DNA of 64,000 nt, from positions 1-64,000 of the forward strand of contig DATKUK010000122.1 of the NCBI GenBank assembly GCA_035530655.1. Direction: 5' to 3'. Positions 1-7,706 of the stretch are shown here, one piece after another. The notes beneath the pieces were generated by a model. It did not search any database and was not told where the DNA came from. It was given only the letters and a program-made list of their open reading frames with translations. A program made the position numbers and the translations under genes. Origin of the DNA: DATKUK01 sp035530655 (GTDB lineage: Bacteria > Planctomycetota > Phycisphaerae > UBA1845 > DATKUK01). The stretch's first letter is position 1, and each line of letters starts with the position of its first letter.

Positions 1-255
1 ACCGAACCGTTGCTGCGATGGTGGCTACCCCATATCGGGGCACCGTTTTGCGGCAAGAGGTGAATCGGTGGGAGCCTCGCCCGCGAATGCGGAACAGAAT
101 ACACACGAACCCGATTCAATAAGAGTAAATCGACAAGCCCTGAAGAGGCGGGCCACCCGACACCCGTCGGCTACTTGCCGATTGCCGCTTCGTGACTATC
201 CTGACATCGGTGGCAACCGCTGGTGGTCGCACCTGCACAGGTAGGAGGCAAAATC
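1..255. other. 5' edge of window, no confident gene
   Basis: A plus-strand frame is open from base 1 to a TGA at 61-63 and could be the last 20 codons of a gene that begins outside the window; it is too short to identify. The rest is the leader of the transglutaminase-like gene, ending in the strong ribosome-binding site AGGAGG at 243-248. No clear -35/-10 pair was seen. Confidence 0.4.
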
Positions 256-1836
256 ATGTTTAAGCTGGCCGTCTTGTCGGCAATGGGCGGGTTTCTCGTG
301 TTGGCTGCGGCAGAGCCGACCATGGCTGTCGGGCCCGGTCACATCGTCGTCACCACCGACCGCAGCGTGAACTGCTCGACGCTCAAGACCATCGCCGACG
401 ACGTGACGAAGGGCTGCACCACCGAGCAGGAAAAAGCCATCGCCGTCTACAACTTCCTCGTCCGCGTGCTGTACATGCCGTATCACTCGCATCGTCCGCT
501 GGAGATGGTCGACGGCAGGTTGGTGTTTGCCAACGACCCGCTGAAGTACATCAACGTGTACGGATGCTGCGGGTGCGGGCCTCAGGCCGGCGTGGTGGGC
601 GCGTTGATGGAGGCGGCCGGCTTCGAGACGCGCAATCTCAATCCCGGCTTCGGACACGTCAGCAGCGAGGTCAAGTGGGGCGGCAAGTGGCACTGGCTCG
701 ATATCTGGCTGCCGGCCTACGTGCTCGACGACAAGGGCGAAATCTACTCCTACGACGAGATCATGGCCGACCGCTCGCGCTTTGCCAACGCCAGGAAGGA
801 AGGCCGCTCGCCCGGCAACTTCATGGTCAACTACGACGCCGACCTTCAGGCCGTCATGAACGCCAAGGACTACAAGCCCACCGGCCACGGCGCGTACGAG
901 CAGCGATACGCAGAGAACCTGCGCCTTCGTCCGGGCGAATCGTGTACGTGGCTGTGGGACAACGTAGGCAAGTGGTATTGGCCGTCGGGCCCGTACCTCG
1001 GCAAAGAGCATCTCAGGGGTCAGTTCCCTTGCGGGCCGGCCTGCAAGTTCGTCAATGACGAGGTGCTGACCGACGTCTTTGGCTACTGGGAGCCGTACAA
1101 GAAGATCATCGAGGATGGGCCCCACCCCTGGCGCAACGTGTACTACCGCTACTACGGCAACGCGATCTTCGAGCACGCGCCGCCGCTGACGGCGAGGGGC
1201 TTGGCCGACGTCGACGCGAAGCTGACCGATCTGGAGTTCGTCGAGGGCGGCGGGCTGAAGCTGGCCGGGCCGCCAGGCGGCTCGCTGGAGATTGCTTTCG
1301 ACCTGCCCTATGTCATCGCCGACACTGAGATTGAAGGTGACGCCGACATGGGCATCGGCGGGGCGTTGAGCTTCTGCTACTCGCTCGACGGCGGCAAGAG
1401 CTGGCTGCTCGGCGACGAAGTCAAAGCCAGTGGTGCGTTCGGGCCCATCAGCATCGGCAAGCCCAACTGCTACGAATACCCCGCCGGCTCGACCAGCGGG
1501 CAATACGGCTTCGTGTTGCGCGTGGTGTTTCGCAGCAACTCGGCCAAGACCCCGACGGTGCTCAAGCGCCTGAAGGTGACTAACACGACCATGCTGAACT
1601 TCTACAGCCGCCCGTGGCTGGAGACCGGCAAGAACCAGGTGTCTGTCAGCGTCGAGGAACCGCAGGTGTTGGCGGCCACGCCGCTGGAAGTCACGTGGCG
1701 GTGGCTGGAGGATTGGACGAATCCCAAGTCGTTGACGCACAAGGCGGACAAGGACAATCGCAGCGCCGTCATCGACGTCGGCGGCACGAAACGCCCGAAG
1801 ATGCAATCGGTCACCATCCGCTGCCCGGCGCGCTAG
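256..1836 (+). CDS. Secreted transglutaminase-like domain protein
   Basis: A 526-residue protein. The ATG at 256 is chosen because AGGAGG lies 7 bases upstream and because translation from it begins with a hydrophobic signal-peptide-like stretch (about residues 1-24). The transglutaminase-like catalytic triad is visible: Cys107 in the GCGPQAG context, His134 in GFGHVSS and Asp149 in WHWLDIW. The region after about residue 330 looks like beta-sandwich material with no motif I recognise. Family knowledge suggests a papain-fold hydrolase or cross-linking enzyme acting in the periplasm or outside the cell; the substrate is unknown. It is followed by a short GC-rich hairpin and then a sulfatase on the same strand, so a role in polymer breakdown is possible but inferred only from the neighbours. 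Confidence 0.75.
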   Translation: MFKLAVLSAMGGFLVLAAAEPTMAVGPGHIVVTTDRSVNCSTLKTIADDVTKGCTTEQEKAIAVYNFLVRVLYMPYHSHRPLEMVDGRLVFANDPLKYINVYGCCGCGPQAGVVGALMEAAGFETRNLNPGFGHVSSEVKWGGKWHWLDIWLPAYVLDDKGEIYSYDEIMADRSRFANARKEGRSPGNFMVNYDADLQAVMNAKDYKPTGHGAYEQRYAENLRLRPGESCTWLWDNVGKWYWPSGPYLGKEHLRGQFPCGPACKFVNDEVLTDVFGYWEPYKKIIEDGPHPWRNVYYRYYGNAIFEHAPPLTARGLADVDAKLTDLEFVEGGGLKLAGPPGGSLEIAFDLPYVIADTEIEGDADMGIGGALSFCYSLDGGKSWLLGDEVKASGAFGPISIGKPNCYEYPAGSTSGQYGFVLRVVFRSNSAKTPTVLKRLKVTNTTMLNFYSRPWLETGKNQVSVSVEEPQVLAATPLEVTWRWLEDWTNPKSLTHKADKDNRSAVIDVGGTKRPKMQSVTIRCPAR

Positions 1837-1851
1837 CACGTGCGCCGATGG

Positions 1852-1869
1852 GGGCGGGTTTCGCCCGCC
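1852..1869. repeat. GC-rich hairpin of the dispersed GGGYGGG palindrome type
   Basis: GGCGGG at 1853-1858 pairs with CCCGCC at 1864-1869 around a TTTCG loop. It starts 16 bases after the stop of the transglutaminase-like gene. There is no T-tract, so it is not a canonical intrinsic terminator. Its sequence resembles the hairpins at 19965, 21413 and 22651. Confidence 0.5.
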
Positions 1870-1976
1870 GTCCTCTATGATGGTGAAAACATGCCCACGC
1901 AACGGTTCGGCTTCGCTCACCGTAAACAGCGGCGTGGGCATGCCACCCGCGTCGCCGGACCGTGTCACACTCCGTA

Positions 1977-2005
1977 TTGACACATCCACGTCGCGGGTCT
2001 ACACA
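1977..2005 (+). promoter_or_regulatory. Candidate sigma70 promoter of the first sulfatase gene
   Basis: A perfect -35 TTGACA (1977-1982) is followed by 17 bases and a weak -10 TACACA (2000-2005). The start ATG at 2013 lies 7 bases after the -10 and has no Shine-Dalgarno sequence, so transcription would begin at or next to the start codon. The weak -10 keeps confidence moderate. Confidence 0.4.
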
Positions 2006-2012
2006 ACATGTC

Positions 2013-3395
2013 ATGACGCAACCCAACTTCATCTTCATTCTCATCGACGATCTGGGCTTCAAGGACCTGACCTGCTACGGCAGCGAGTTCTACGAAACGC
2101 CCAACCTCGACCGCCTCGCCCGCGAGGGCATGCGCTTCACCGACGCCTACGCCGCCTGCCCGGTCTGCTCGCCCACGCGGGCCAGCATCCTGACGGGCAA
2201 GTATCCCGCCACCGTCGGCGTGACCAACTTCATCGGCGGCTACACGTCGGGCCGGCTGCTCGAGGCGCCGTATATCGACCACCTGCCACTGGAGGAGAAG
2301 ACCATCGCCGCTGCCCTGCGCGAGGCGGGCTACCGCACCTGGCACGTGGGCAAATGGCACCTGGGCAACGAGCCCTATTACCCCGAGCACCACGGGTTCG
2401 ACGTCAACATCGGCGGCTGGCGGGCCGGCATGCCCAAGAGCTACTTCGTGCCCTATCAGAACCCCAAGCTGCCCGACGGACCGGCTGGCGAGTATCTCAC
2501 CGATCGACTTACCGACGAAGCCATCAAGCTCATCCAGGGCAGCGGCGACGAGCCGTTCTTTCTCTACCTGCCCTACTATGCCGTTCACATCCCCATCCAG
2601 GCCAAGGAGCCTTACGTCCGCAAGTACCAGGCCAAGGCCAGACAACTTGGTTTGGACAAGCTCAAGACGTTTGAGGAAGACGGCTTCTTTCCGTGCGAGC
2701 ACAAGAAGGACAAGCGGATCGTACGCCGGCTCATTCAGTCGGACGCCGCCTACGCCGCGATGATCGAGACCCTCGATGAGAACATCGGCCGCTTGCTGGA
2801 GGCCGTCGACCAAGCCGGCAAAGCCGACAACACGGTCGTGATTTTCACATCGGACAACGGCGGGCTGGCCACGGCTGAGGGCTCGCCTACCTGCAACGCG
2901 CCGCTGGCTGAGGGCAAGGGATGGATGTACGAGGGCGGCACGCGCGAGCCGCTGCTGGTCAAGTGGCCCGGGGTCACGCAGCCCGGCAGCGTGTGCGACG
3001 TGCCGGTTACCAGCCCCGACTTCTACCCCACGCTGCTGGCGATGGCCGGCCTCGAGCCCATGCCGCATCAGCACTGCGACGGCGTGAGCCTTGTTCCTCT
3101 GCTTGAGGGCGGTGAGCTCCTGCCGCGCGAGGCGATCTACTGGCACTATCCGCACTACGGCAACCAGGGCGGCACGCCCGGCTCGTCGGTCCGCGCGGGC
3201 GACTACAAGCTGACTGAGTTCTTCGAAGACTCTCGGGTGGAGTTGTACAACCTTCGCGACGACATCGGCGAAGAATGCGACCTGGCCGAGTCCGAGCCCG
3301 ACGTGACGGCCCGTCTCCAAGCGATGCTGACCGACTGGCGCCGGCGCGTCGAAGCAAAGATCCCCAAGCCCAATTCCGACTATCGATCGCGATAG
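2013..3395 (+). CDS. Arylsulfatase-family sulfatase (CSPTR type)
   Basis: A 460-residue sulfatase of the alkaline-phosphatase fold. The N-terminal IDDLG motif (Asp12, Asp13) supplies calcium ligands. Cys52 in C-S-P-T-R is the site normally converted to formylglycine by a maturase. TSDNGG near the middle is the second metal-ligand motif. The family hydrolyses sulfate esters, often on polysaccharides. The ATG at 2013 starts immediately before the beta-strand that carries the active-site aspartates, so no signal peptide is present and a cytoplasmic enzyme is predicted. The in-frame ATG at 1962 would add 17 residues that do not look like a signal. No sulfatase-maturing enzyme is encoded in the window. 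Confidence 0.93.
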   Translation: MTQPNFIFILIDDLGFKDLTCYGSEFYETPNLDRLAREGMRFTDAYAACPVCSPTRASILTGKYPATVGVTNFIGGYTSGRLLEAPYIDHLPLEEKTIAAALREAGYRTWHVGKWHLGNEPYYPEHHGFDVNIGGWRAGMPKSYFVPYQNPKLPDGPAGEYLTDRLTDEAIKLIQGSGDEPFFLYLPYYAVHIPIQAKEPYVRKYQAKARQLGLDKLKTFEEDGFFPCEHKKDKRIVRRLIQSDAAYAAMIETLDENIGRLLEAVDQAGKADNTVVIFTSDNGGLATAEGSPTCNAPLAEGKGWMYEGGTREPLLVKWPGVTQPGSVCDVPVTSPDFYPTLLAMAGLEPMPHQHCDGVSLVPLLEGGELLPREAIYWHYPHYGNQGGTPGSSVRAGDYKLTEFFEDSRVELYNLRDDIGEECDLAESEPDVTARLQAMLTDWRRRVEAKIPKPNSDYRSR

Positions 3396-3469
3396 TTAGC
3401 TGCTCGGTCGGCCGAGGGTCGCACGTTGGCGCCGTGCTCGATGCCTTGTCCGCCGAGACAGTGCCCGGG

Positions 3470-4072
3470 TTACTCCTTCGCCGTCCAGTGGATCGACACC
3501 GTGGTCATGTCGGCGTCGGCGGCTCTGCCGACCATGACCATCGCCCGCTTCTGGCCCGACTGGCCGATCAGATGCGTCTGTGCAGCCTCGCCCATCTGCA
3601 TGTCCTGACGCTCGACGGAGAGCCCCTTGTCCTCCAGAGCTTTCTTATAGAAGGTCGCCGCATCGGCCAATTTCGACTTTGTGGTCAGCGTCACCTGGAA
3701 CATCTCGCCGCCGCTCTCGGGCTTGTTATGGGCGCTCTGCACCACCTGCGCACCAGGCATCACGGGCAGCGGAAAGCCCTCGGGCACCTCGCCGCGCCCG
3801 ATGGTCAACGTCCCGTCCTTGCCTTCGAAGCGGGCTGCGTCCTGTCCCATCGTCACCGTAGCGGTGTCACCCTCGGGCGTGGTAACCACCATCTTGCCGA
3901 CCTCGCGATCGATCACCGCTTCGCCCTCTTCCGTGCGGATCACCATCTTGTCGCCGTCGGACTGCACCTGCACCTGACCGCCCGAGGCCGCCTCGATCGC
4001 CTTTTCCTCGGCCTTCTTGCAGCCGCACACAACGGTCAAACATCCCACCACCAACCACCCGATACGTTGCAT
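3470..4072 (-). CDS. Lipoprotein of unknown function
   Basis: A 200-residue protein starting at an ATG preceded by AAGGAAGG. The N-terminus has one hydrophobic segment ending in a V-C-G-C lipobox (lipidated Cys18), then Lys/Glu-rich sequence and a beta-rich middle of repeated short hairpins (residues about 30-90). No catalytic motif is visible. Its stop faces the stop of the sulfatase gene 74 bases away, so the two are convergent. The frameshifted aldo/keto reductase gene lies 46 bases upstream on the same strand and could share its transcript. No family name can be assigned. Confidence 0.8.
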   Translation of the reverse strand: MQRIGWLVVGCLTVVCGCKKAEEKAIEAASGGQVQVQSDGDKMVIRTEEGEAVIDREVGKMVVTTPEGDTATVTMGQDAARFEGKDGTLTIGRGEVPEGFPLPVMPGAQVVQSAHNKPESGGEMFQVTLTTKSKLADAATFYKKALEDKGLSVERQDMQMGEAAQTHLIGQSGQKRAMVMVGRAADADMTTVSIHWTAKE

Positions 4073-4118
4073 CACACACCTTCCTTTCCGTTCGCGATCC
4101 GCCGTGTTTCTGTTGCCG

Positions 4119-5115
4119 CTATCCTTCGAGAATGCGGTCGATCTTCGCCAACTCATCAGCCGTCAGCGGCGGAGCCTGGGCGACCGCGATGTTGTCGGCC
4201 AACTGCTCCACCTTCGACACGCCAATCAGCACGCTCGTGACGCGCGGGTCGCGCAAGGTCCACGTCAGAGCAAGCTGGGCCATCGTCTGGCCGCGCGCTT
4301 TCGCCACTTCGTTCAGACGCGCCACCTTGTCCCACACGCCGTCGGCCTTCTGTTTTTCGTACCAGGCGCCCGCGGTTCGGGTTGCGGGCCATGCGCGAGT
4401 CGGCCGGCAGCCCGTCAAGATAGCGATCGGTCAGCTTCCCCTGATCGAGCGGACAGAACGCGATAACCCCCACCGACTCGCGATCGGTATGCGGCAGCAG
4501 ATCGGTTTCGACGCGACGTTGAAACATGTTGTATGCAGCCTGATGGATCAGAAGCGGCGCCCAGTCGTGTTGTCGAATGACGTTCACCGCGTCGGCAAAG
4601 CGGGCGCCGGGGTAGTTGCTCACGCCGGCGTAGAGGGCTTTGCCCTGGCGGACGATCAAGTCGAGGGCCGCCATCGTCTCCTCGATCGGCGTTTCGGGGT
4701 CGGGGCGGTGATGATAGAAGATGTCTACATAATCCAGGCCCATGCGGCGGAGCGACTGATCGAGACTGGCCACCAGGTTCTTCTTGCTGCCCCAGTCGCC
4801 GTAGGGGCCGGGCCACATGTAGAAGCCCGCCTTCGTCGAGATGATCAGCTCGTCGCGCGGCATGTCCTTTACGATCTTGCCGAACACGGTCTCGCTGTTG
4901 CCCGGCGGCAGCCCGTAGTTGTTGGCCAGGTCGACGTGCGTGATACCGTGGTCGAACGCGTAGTAGCAGCACTTGCGGCAAACCTGCTGATTGCCCGACT
5001 CACCCAGGCTCTGCCAGAGCCCCAGACTCACCACGGGCAGCTTCAGGCCCCGTCGCCCGCATCGGCGATAAGCCATCTTCTCGTAGCGATCCTCCGCGAA
5101 CTTCTGCGCAGCCAT
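4119..5115 (-). pseudogene. Aldo/keto reductase, frameshifted
   Basis: The first two thirds encode a typical aldo/keto reductase TIM barrel: an early D-x-A-x-x-Y-G motif (DLANNYG, Asp and Tyr), STKAG with the catalytic Lys, and YHHRPDPE. Family knowledge predicts an NADPH-dependent carbonyl reductase, closest to the YghZ-like group. Near 4370 the frame shifts. The expected continuation (AWYEKQK onwards, then RDPRVTSVLIGVSK, the cofactor-binding end) is intact in the next frame down to 4119. Dropping one G from the GGG run (CCC at 4369-4371 on the plus strand) restores one open frame of about 330 residues. This may be a sequencing or assembly indel rather than a true null. The start ATG at 5115 has GGAGG upstream. 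Confidence 0.85.
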
Positions 5116-5300
5116 GTTTACCTCCAACGCTCAGCAGGCGTTCAGACCGACGTAGGGTCATCGTCTACATGATCCCGGCCCGGCCGGTCGCAGGCAAGTC
5201 GCAGCAAGCTCGCCGCAAAGCAGGCGAGGGTGCGAATCGTTTAATCCTGCTGTGCGTGCCGCCCGAGGCGCCTCGGTCGAACCGGCGAGCGGGGCGTCCA

Positions 5301-5329
5301 TTGTCCTCGCCGCCCGAAGCAAATATGAT
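5301..5329 (+). promoter_or_regulatory. Candidate promoter of the SpoIIE-type phosphatase gene
   Basis: TTGTCC (5301-5306), a 17-base spacer and TATGAT (5324-5329). The ATG at 5339 is 9 bases after the -10 and has no clear ribosome-binding site, so a leaderless or nearly leaderless transcript is predicted. Confidence 0.5.
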
Positions 5330-5338
5330 GGGTAGCGT

Positions 5339-6277
5339 ATGGACGGCCACATCCACATCAGTGATCGATCGCCGGGAAGGGGGCAGCCTACAGCCAGCGT
5401 CGACCTGGCGCCGCCTCATCAACTCCAGTGCATGGAGATCATCGGCGGTAATCAGGCGGCCCGGATGGCCATTGATGCACCCGGGCTGGACATCTGGCTC
5501 GACAGCCGTCCTGTGGCAGGCAACGTCGGGGGAGACATTCACTATTTCTCGGGCTGCGGATCGGGACGCGTGACGCGCCTGGCCATCGCCGATGTCTCCG
5601 GGCACGGCCCGAGCATGGACGACATCGCCAAGACGCTGCGAGCACTCATGCGCAAACACATCAATCTGCTCGATCAGACTCACTTCGCGCAGGCGTTGAA
5701 CCGCGAGTTCGGCGAGCAGGCACATGATGATTACTTCGCCACCGTTCTGCTGGCTACCTACTTCGGCCCGACCGATCATTTGATCATCTGCAACGGCGGC
5801 CACCCGCGACCGGTCTGGTTCAGCCGTCGCCTGAACCGCTGGCAGTTCCTCGACCCGAGCACGCCGGACAAGGGGGCATCCATCCGCCAGGAGAAGACCA
5901 CGTATCGACTCGTGCCGCTGGCGAACTTGCCGCTGGGGGTCATCGAACCCACCGACTACTATCAGTTCGCCGTCAAGTTGGAGCAAGACGATCTGGTGGT
6001 GTTTTATACCGATGCCCTGATTGAAGCCGCCAATGCACAAAACCAGCAGCTCGGCGAGGCGGGCCTGCTCCGCGTGGTCAGTCAACTCCAGCCGTGCGAG
6101 CCCCGTGACTTCGCCGAGTTGTTGCTCGCGCGGGTCGATCAATGGCGCGACGGCGTGCAGCGCGACGACGACCAGACCCTTATCGTGATGCATCACAACG
6201 GCTCGGGACCCCCCAAGATGACGGTTCGCCAGGCGGCAAAGACCATGGCCAAGATATTCGGCCTCATGCGAGTGTGA
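5339..6277 (+). CDS. SpoIIE/PP2C-type serine phosphatase
   Basis: A 312-residue soluble protein with one SpoIIE (PPM-type) phosphatase domain from about residue 60 to the end. Metal-binding motifs are recognisable: VGGDIHYF, IADVSGHG, an NGGHPRP turn, FYTDALIEA and the closing DDQTLIVM. The family dephosphorylates Ser/Thr, usually on anti-sigma-factor antagonists in partner-switching pathways. There is no PAS, HAMP or receiver domain, so input must come through partner binding or expression. No STAS or RsbW-like kinase gene is seen nearby. It is flanked by divergent and convergent genes, so it is probably monocistronic. Confidence 0.9.
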   Translation: MDGHIHISDRSPGRGQPTASVDLAPPHQLQCMEIIGGNQAARMAIDAPGLDIWLDSRPVAGNVGGDIHYFSGCGSGRVTRLAIADVSGHGPSMDDIAKTLRALMRKHINLLDQTHFAQALNREFGEQAHDDYFATVLLATYFGPTDHLIICNGGHPRPVWFSRRLNRWQFLDPSTPDKGASIRQEKTTYRLVPLANLPLGVIEPTDYYQFAVKLEQDDLVVFYTDALIEAANAQNQQLGEAGLLRVVSQLQPCEPRDFAELLLARVDQWRDGVQRDDDQTLIVMHHNGSGPPKMTVRQAAKTMAKIFGLMRV

Positions 6278-6342
6278 ACGGCTAGGGCATGTCGGCCGCG
6301 AACGCTATGCTGTGCGCGACGCGACGGAATACGCCAGGCCGC

Positions 6343-7665
6343 CTACTCGATGGGCGAGTCGGCCGTTACCACGATCGTATCACCGGCCTCGTAGGCCGCC
6401 GGGCGCGTCACCCTCGCCCCCACCGGTGCCGGCACCTGCCCGGCCAGCAGCGGATCGCCCGTCGATTCCATCCACTCTCGTAGACGCGTCCGCAACTCAT
6501 CGGCCACCTCGGCGTAAGCGGGGTCGTCGATCACGTTGCTCTGCTCGTACGGGTCGGCGCCGAGGTCGTACAATTGCTCGGCCGGTCGCGGCGCGTCGTA
6601 CCATCCCTCGGCGCGTAGGTGCTCCTTGGCGTGGCCCGCGTCGGTATTCGGGGCGAAGTGCATGGGCCGCTCGACAAAGCTGCGGATGTACTTGTGACGC
6701 GGCGTCCGCGCCGCACGCATCGGGTCGTACGCGGCGTGGTAGGTCATCTCGAAGAACAGCGCGTCGTGTGCCGACGCGGTCTCGCCCCGCACGAGCGGCA
6801 TCAGGCTCACCCCCTGCACGTCGGTGGGCACATCGACGCCCACGAAATCGCACAAGGTCGGCAGATAGTCGATGTTCAGCGCCATCGCCCGCACGCGCGT
6901 GCCGGCGTGCTGATCGTGCGGAAACTTCATGATCAGCGCCGTCTCCACCCCCGCGTCAAACAGTGTGGCCTTGGCCCGCGGCATGGCCACGCCGTGATCG
7001 GTCGTAAACACGATCAGTGTGTCGTCGTAGAGGCCCGCGTCCTTCAACGCATCGACGACCTGCCCGACGTGATCGTCCACCCGGCGGACCAGCACCTCCA
7101 GATCGGCCACGTCCTGCCGGACCGCGTCCACATCGGGCAGGTACCCGACCGGCTCGACGGCCGCCAGTGATACGTCGCTGTGCGGAAACGGGCGATGCGT
7201 CTCGCTGTAGCCCACGCATGCGTAGAAGGGTTGTTTGGGGCCGCTGCGCAGGTAGTCCAGCACGAATGGCGTGACGACCTGGCAGCCGTTGCCCCGCTGC
7301 TGGTCGAACTGACGGTGCCGATAGCCCAACGTTGACGCCGGCCCGTGGATCTCGTGTTGCATCCCGAACAGCCACGTATCGAGCCCCGCCTCGGCCATGA
7401 GTTTCGGCAGGAGATGGTCGTAGCTGCTCATCGCAAAGCCGCGATGCGTCAGGCCGATCAGTCCGTGGTTGTGCGGCCACTTGCCCGAAAGGATGCTCGC
7501 CCGGCTGGGGCTGCACTGCGGCGCGGTGCAGAAGTAGTTTTCGAACACGACGCCGCTATTGGCCAGCGCATCGAGGTTGGGCGTAGCCACCTTCCTGCCG
7601 TAACAACCCAGATGACGGCCGGTGTCGTGCGTGATGAACATCAGGACGTTGGGGCGCTTCGCCAT
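6343..7665 (-). CDS. Sulfatase (CSPSR type, heparan N-sulfatase-like)
   Basis: A 440-residue sulfatase. Motifs are Asp14 in ITHDTG, catalytic Cys51 in C-S-P-S-R with A-S-I-L-S-G following, and TTDHGV as the distal metal site. The overall pattern (HDTGRHLGCYG, then YSETHRPF) resembles N-sulfoglucosamine sulfohydrolase-like bacterial sulfatases, but substrate cannot be fixed from sequence. It starts MAKRPNVLMF with no signal peptide, so it is predicted cytoplasmic unless misannotated. It lies 41 bases downstream of the GH42-like gene on the same strand, so the two are probably co-transcribed and act on the same sulfated glycan. Confidence 0.9.
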   Translation of the reverse strand: MAKRPNVLMFITHDTGRHLGCYGRKVATPNLDALANSGVVFENYFCTAPQCSPSRASILSGKWPHNHGLIGLTHRGFAMSSYDHLLPKLMAEAGLDTWLFGMQHEIHGPASTLGYRHRQFDQQRGNGCQVVTPFVLDYLRSGPKQPFYACVGYSETHRPFPHSDVSLAAVEPVGYLPDVDAVRQDVADLEVLVRRVDDHVGQVVDALKDAGLYDDTLIVFTTDHGVAMPRAKATLFDAGVETALIMKFPHDQHAGTRVRAMALNIDYLPTLCDFVGVDVPTDVQGVSLMPLVRGETASAHDALFFEMTYHAAYDPMRAARTPRHKYIRSFVERPMHFAPNTDAGHAKEHLRAEGWYDAPRPAEQLYDLGADPYEQSNVIDDPAYAEVADELRTRLREWMESTGDPLLAGQVPAPVGARVTRPAAYEAGDTIVVTADSPIE

Positions 7666-7706
7666 CGCTGCCCGTCCGCTCTACCGCATAAGACCAGGGG
7701 GCGCTA

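Noticed and set aside
196..1989. A 597-codon open frame on the minus strand
   Set aside because: It is antisense to the transglutaminase-like gene, which has a signal peptide, a ribosome-binding site and conserved motifs. Long antisense frames are expected here because G/C is favoured at the third position.
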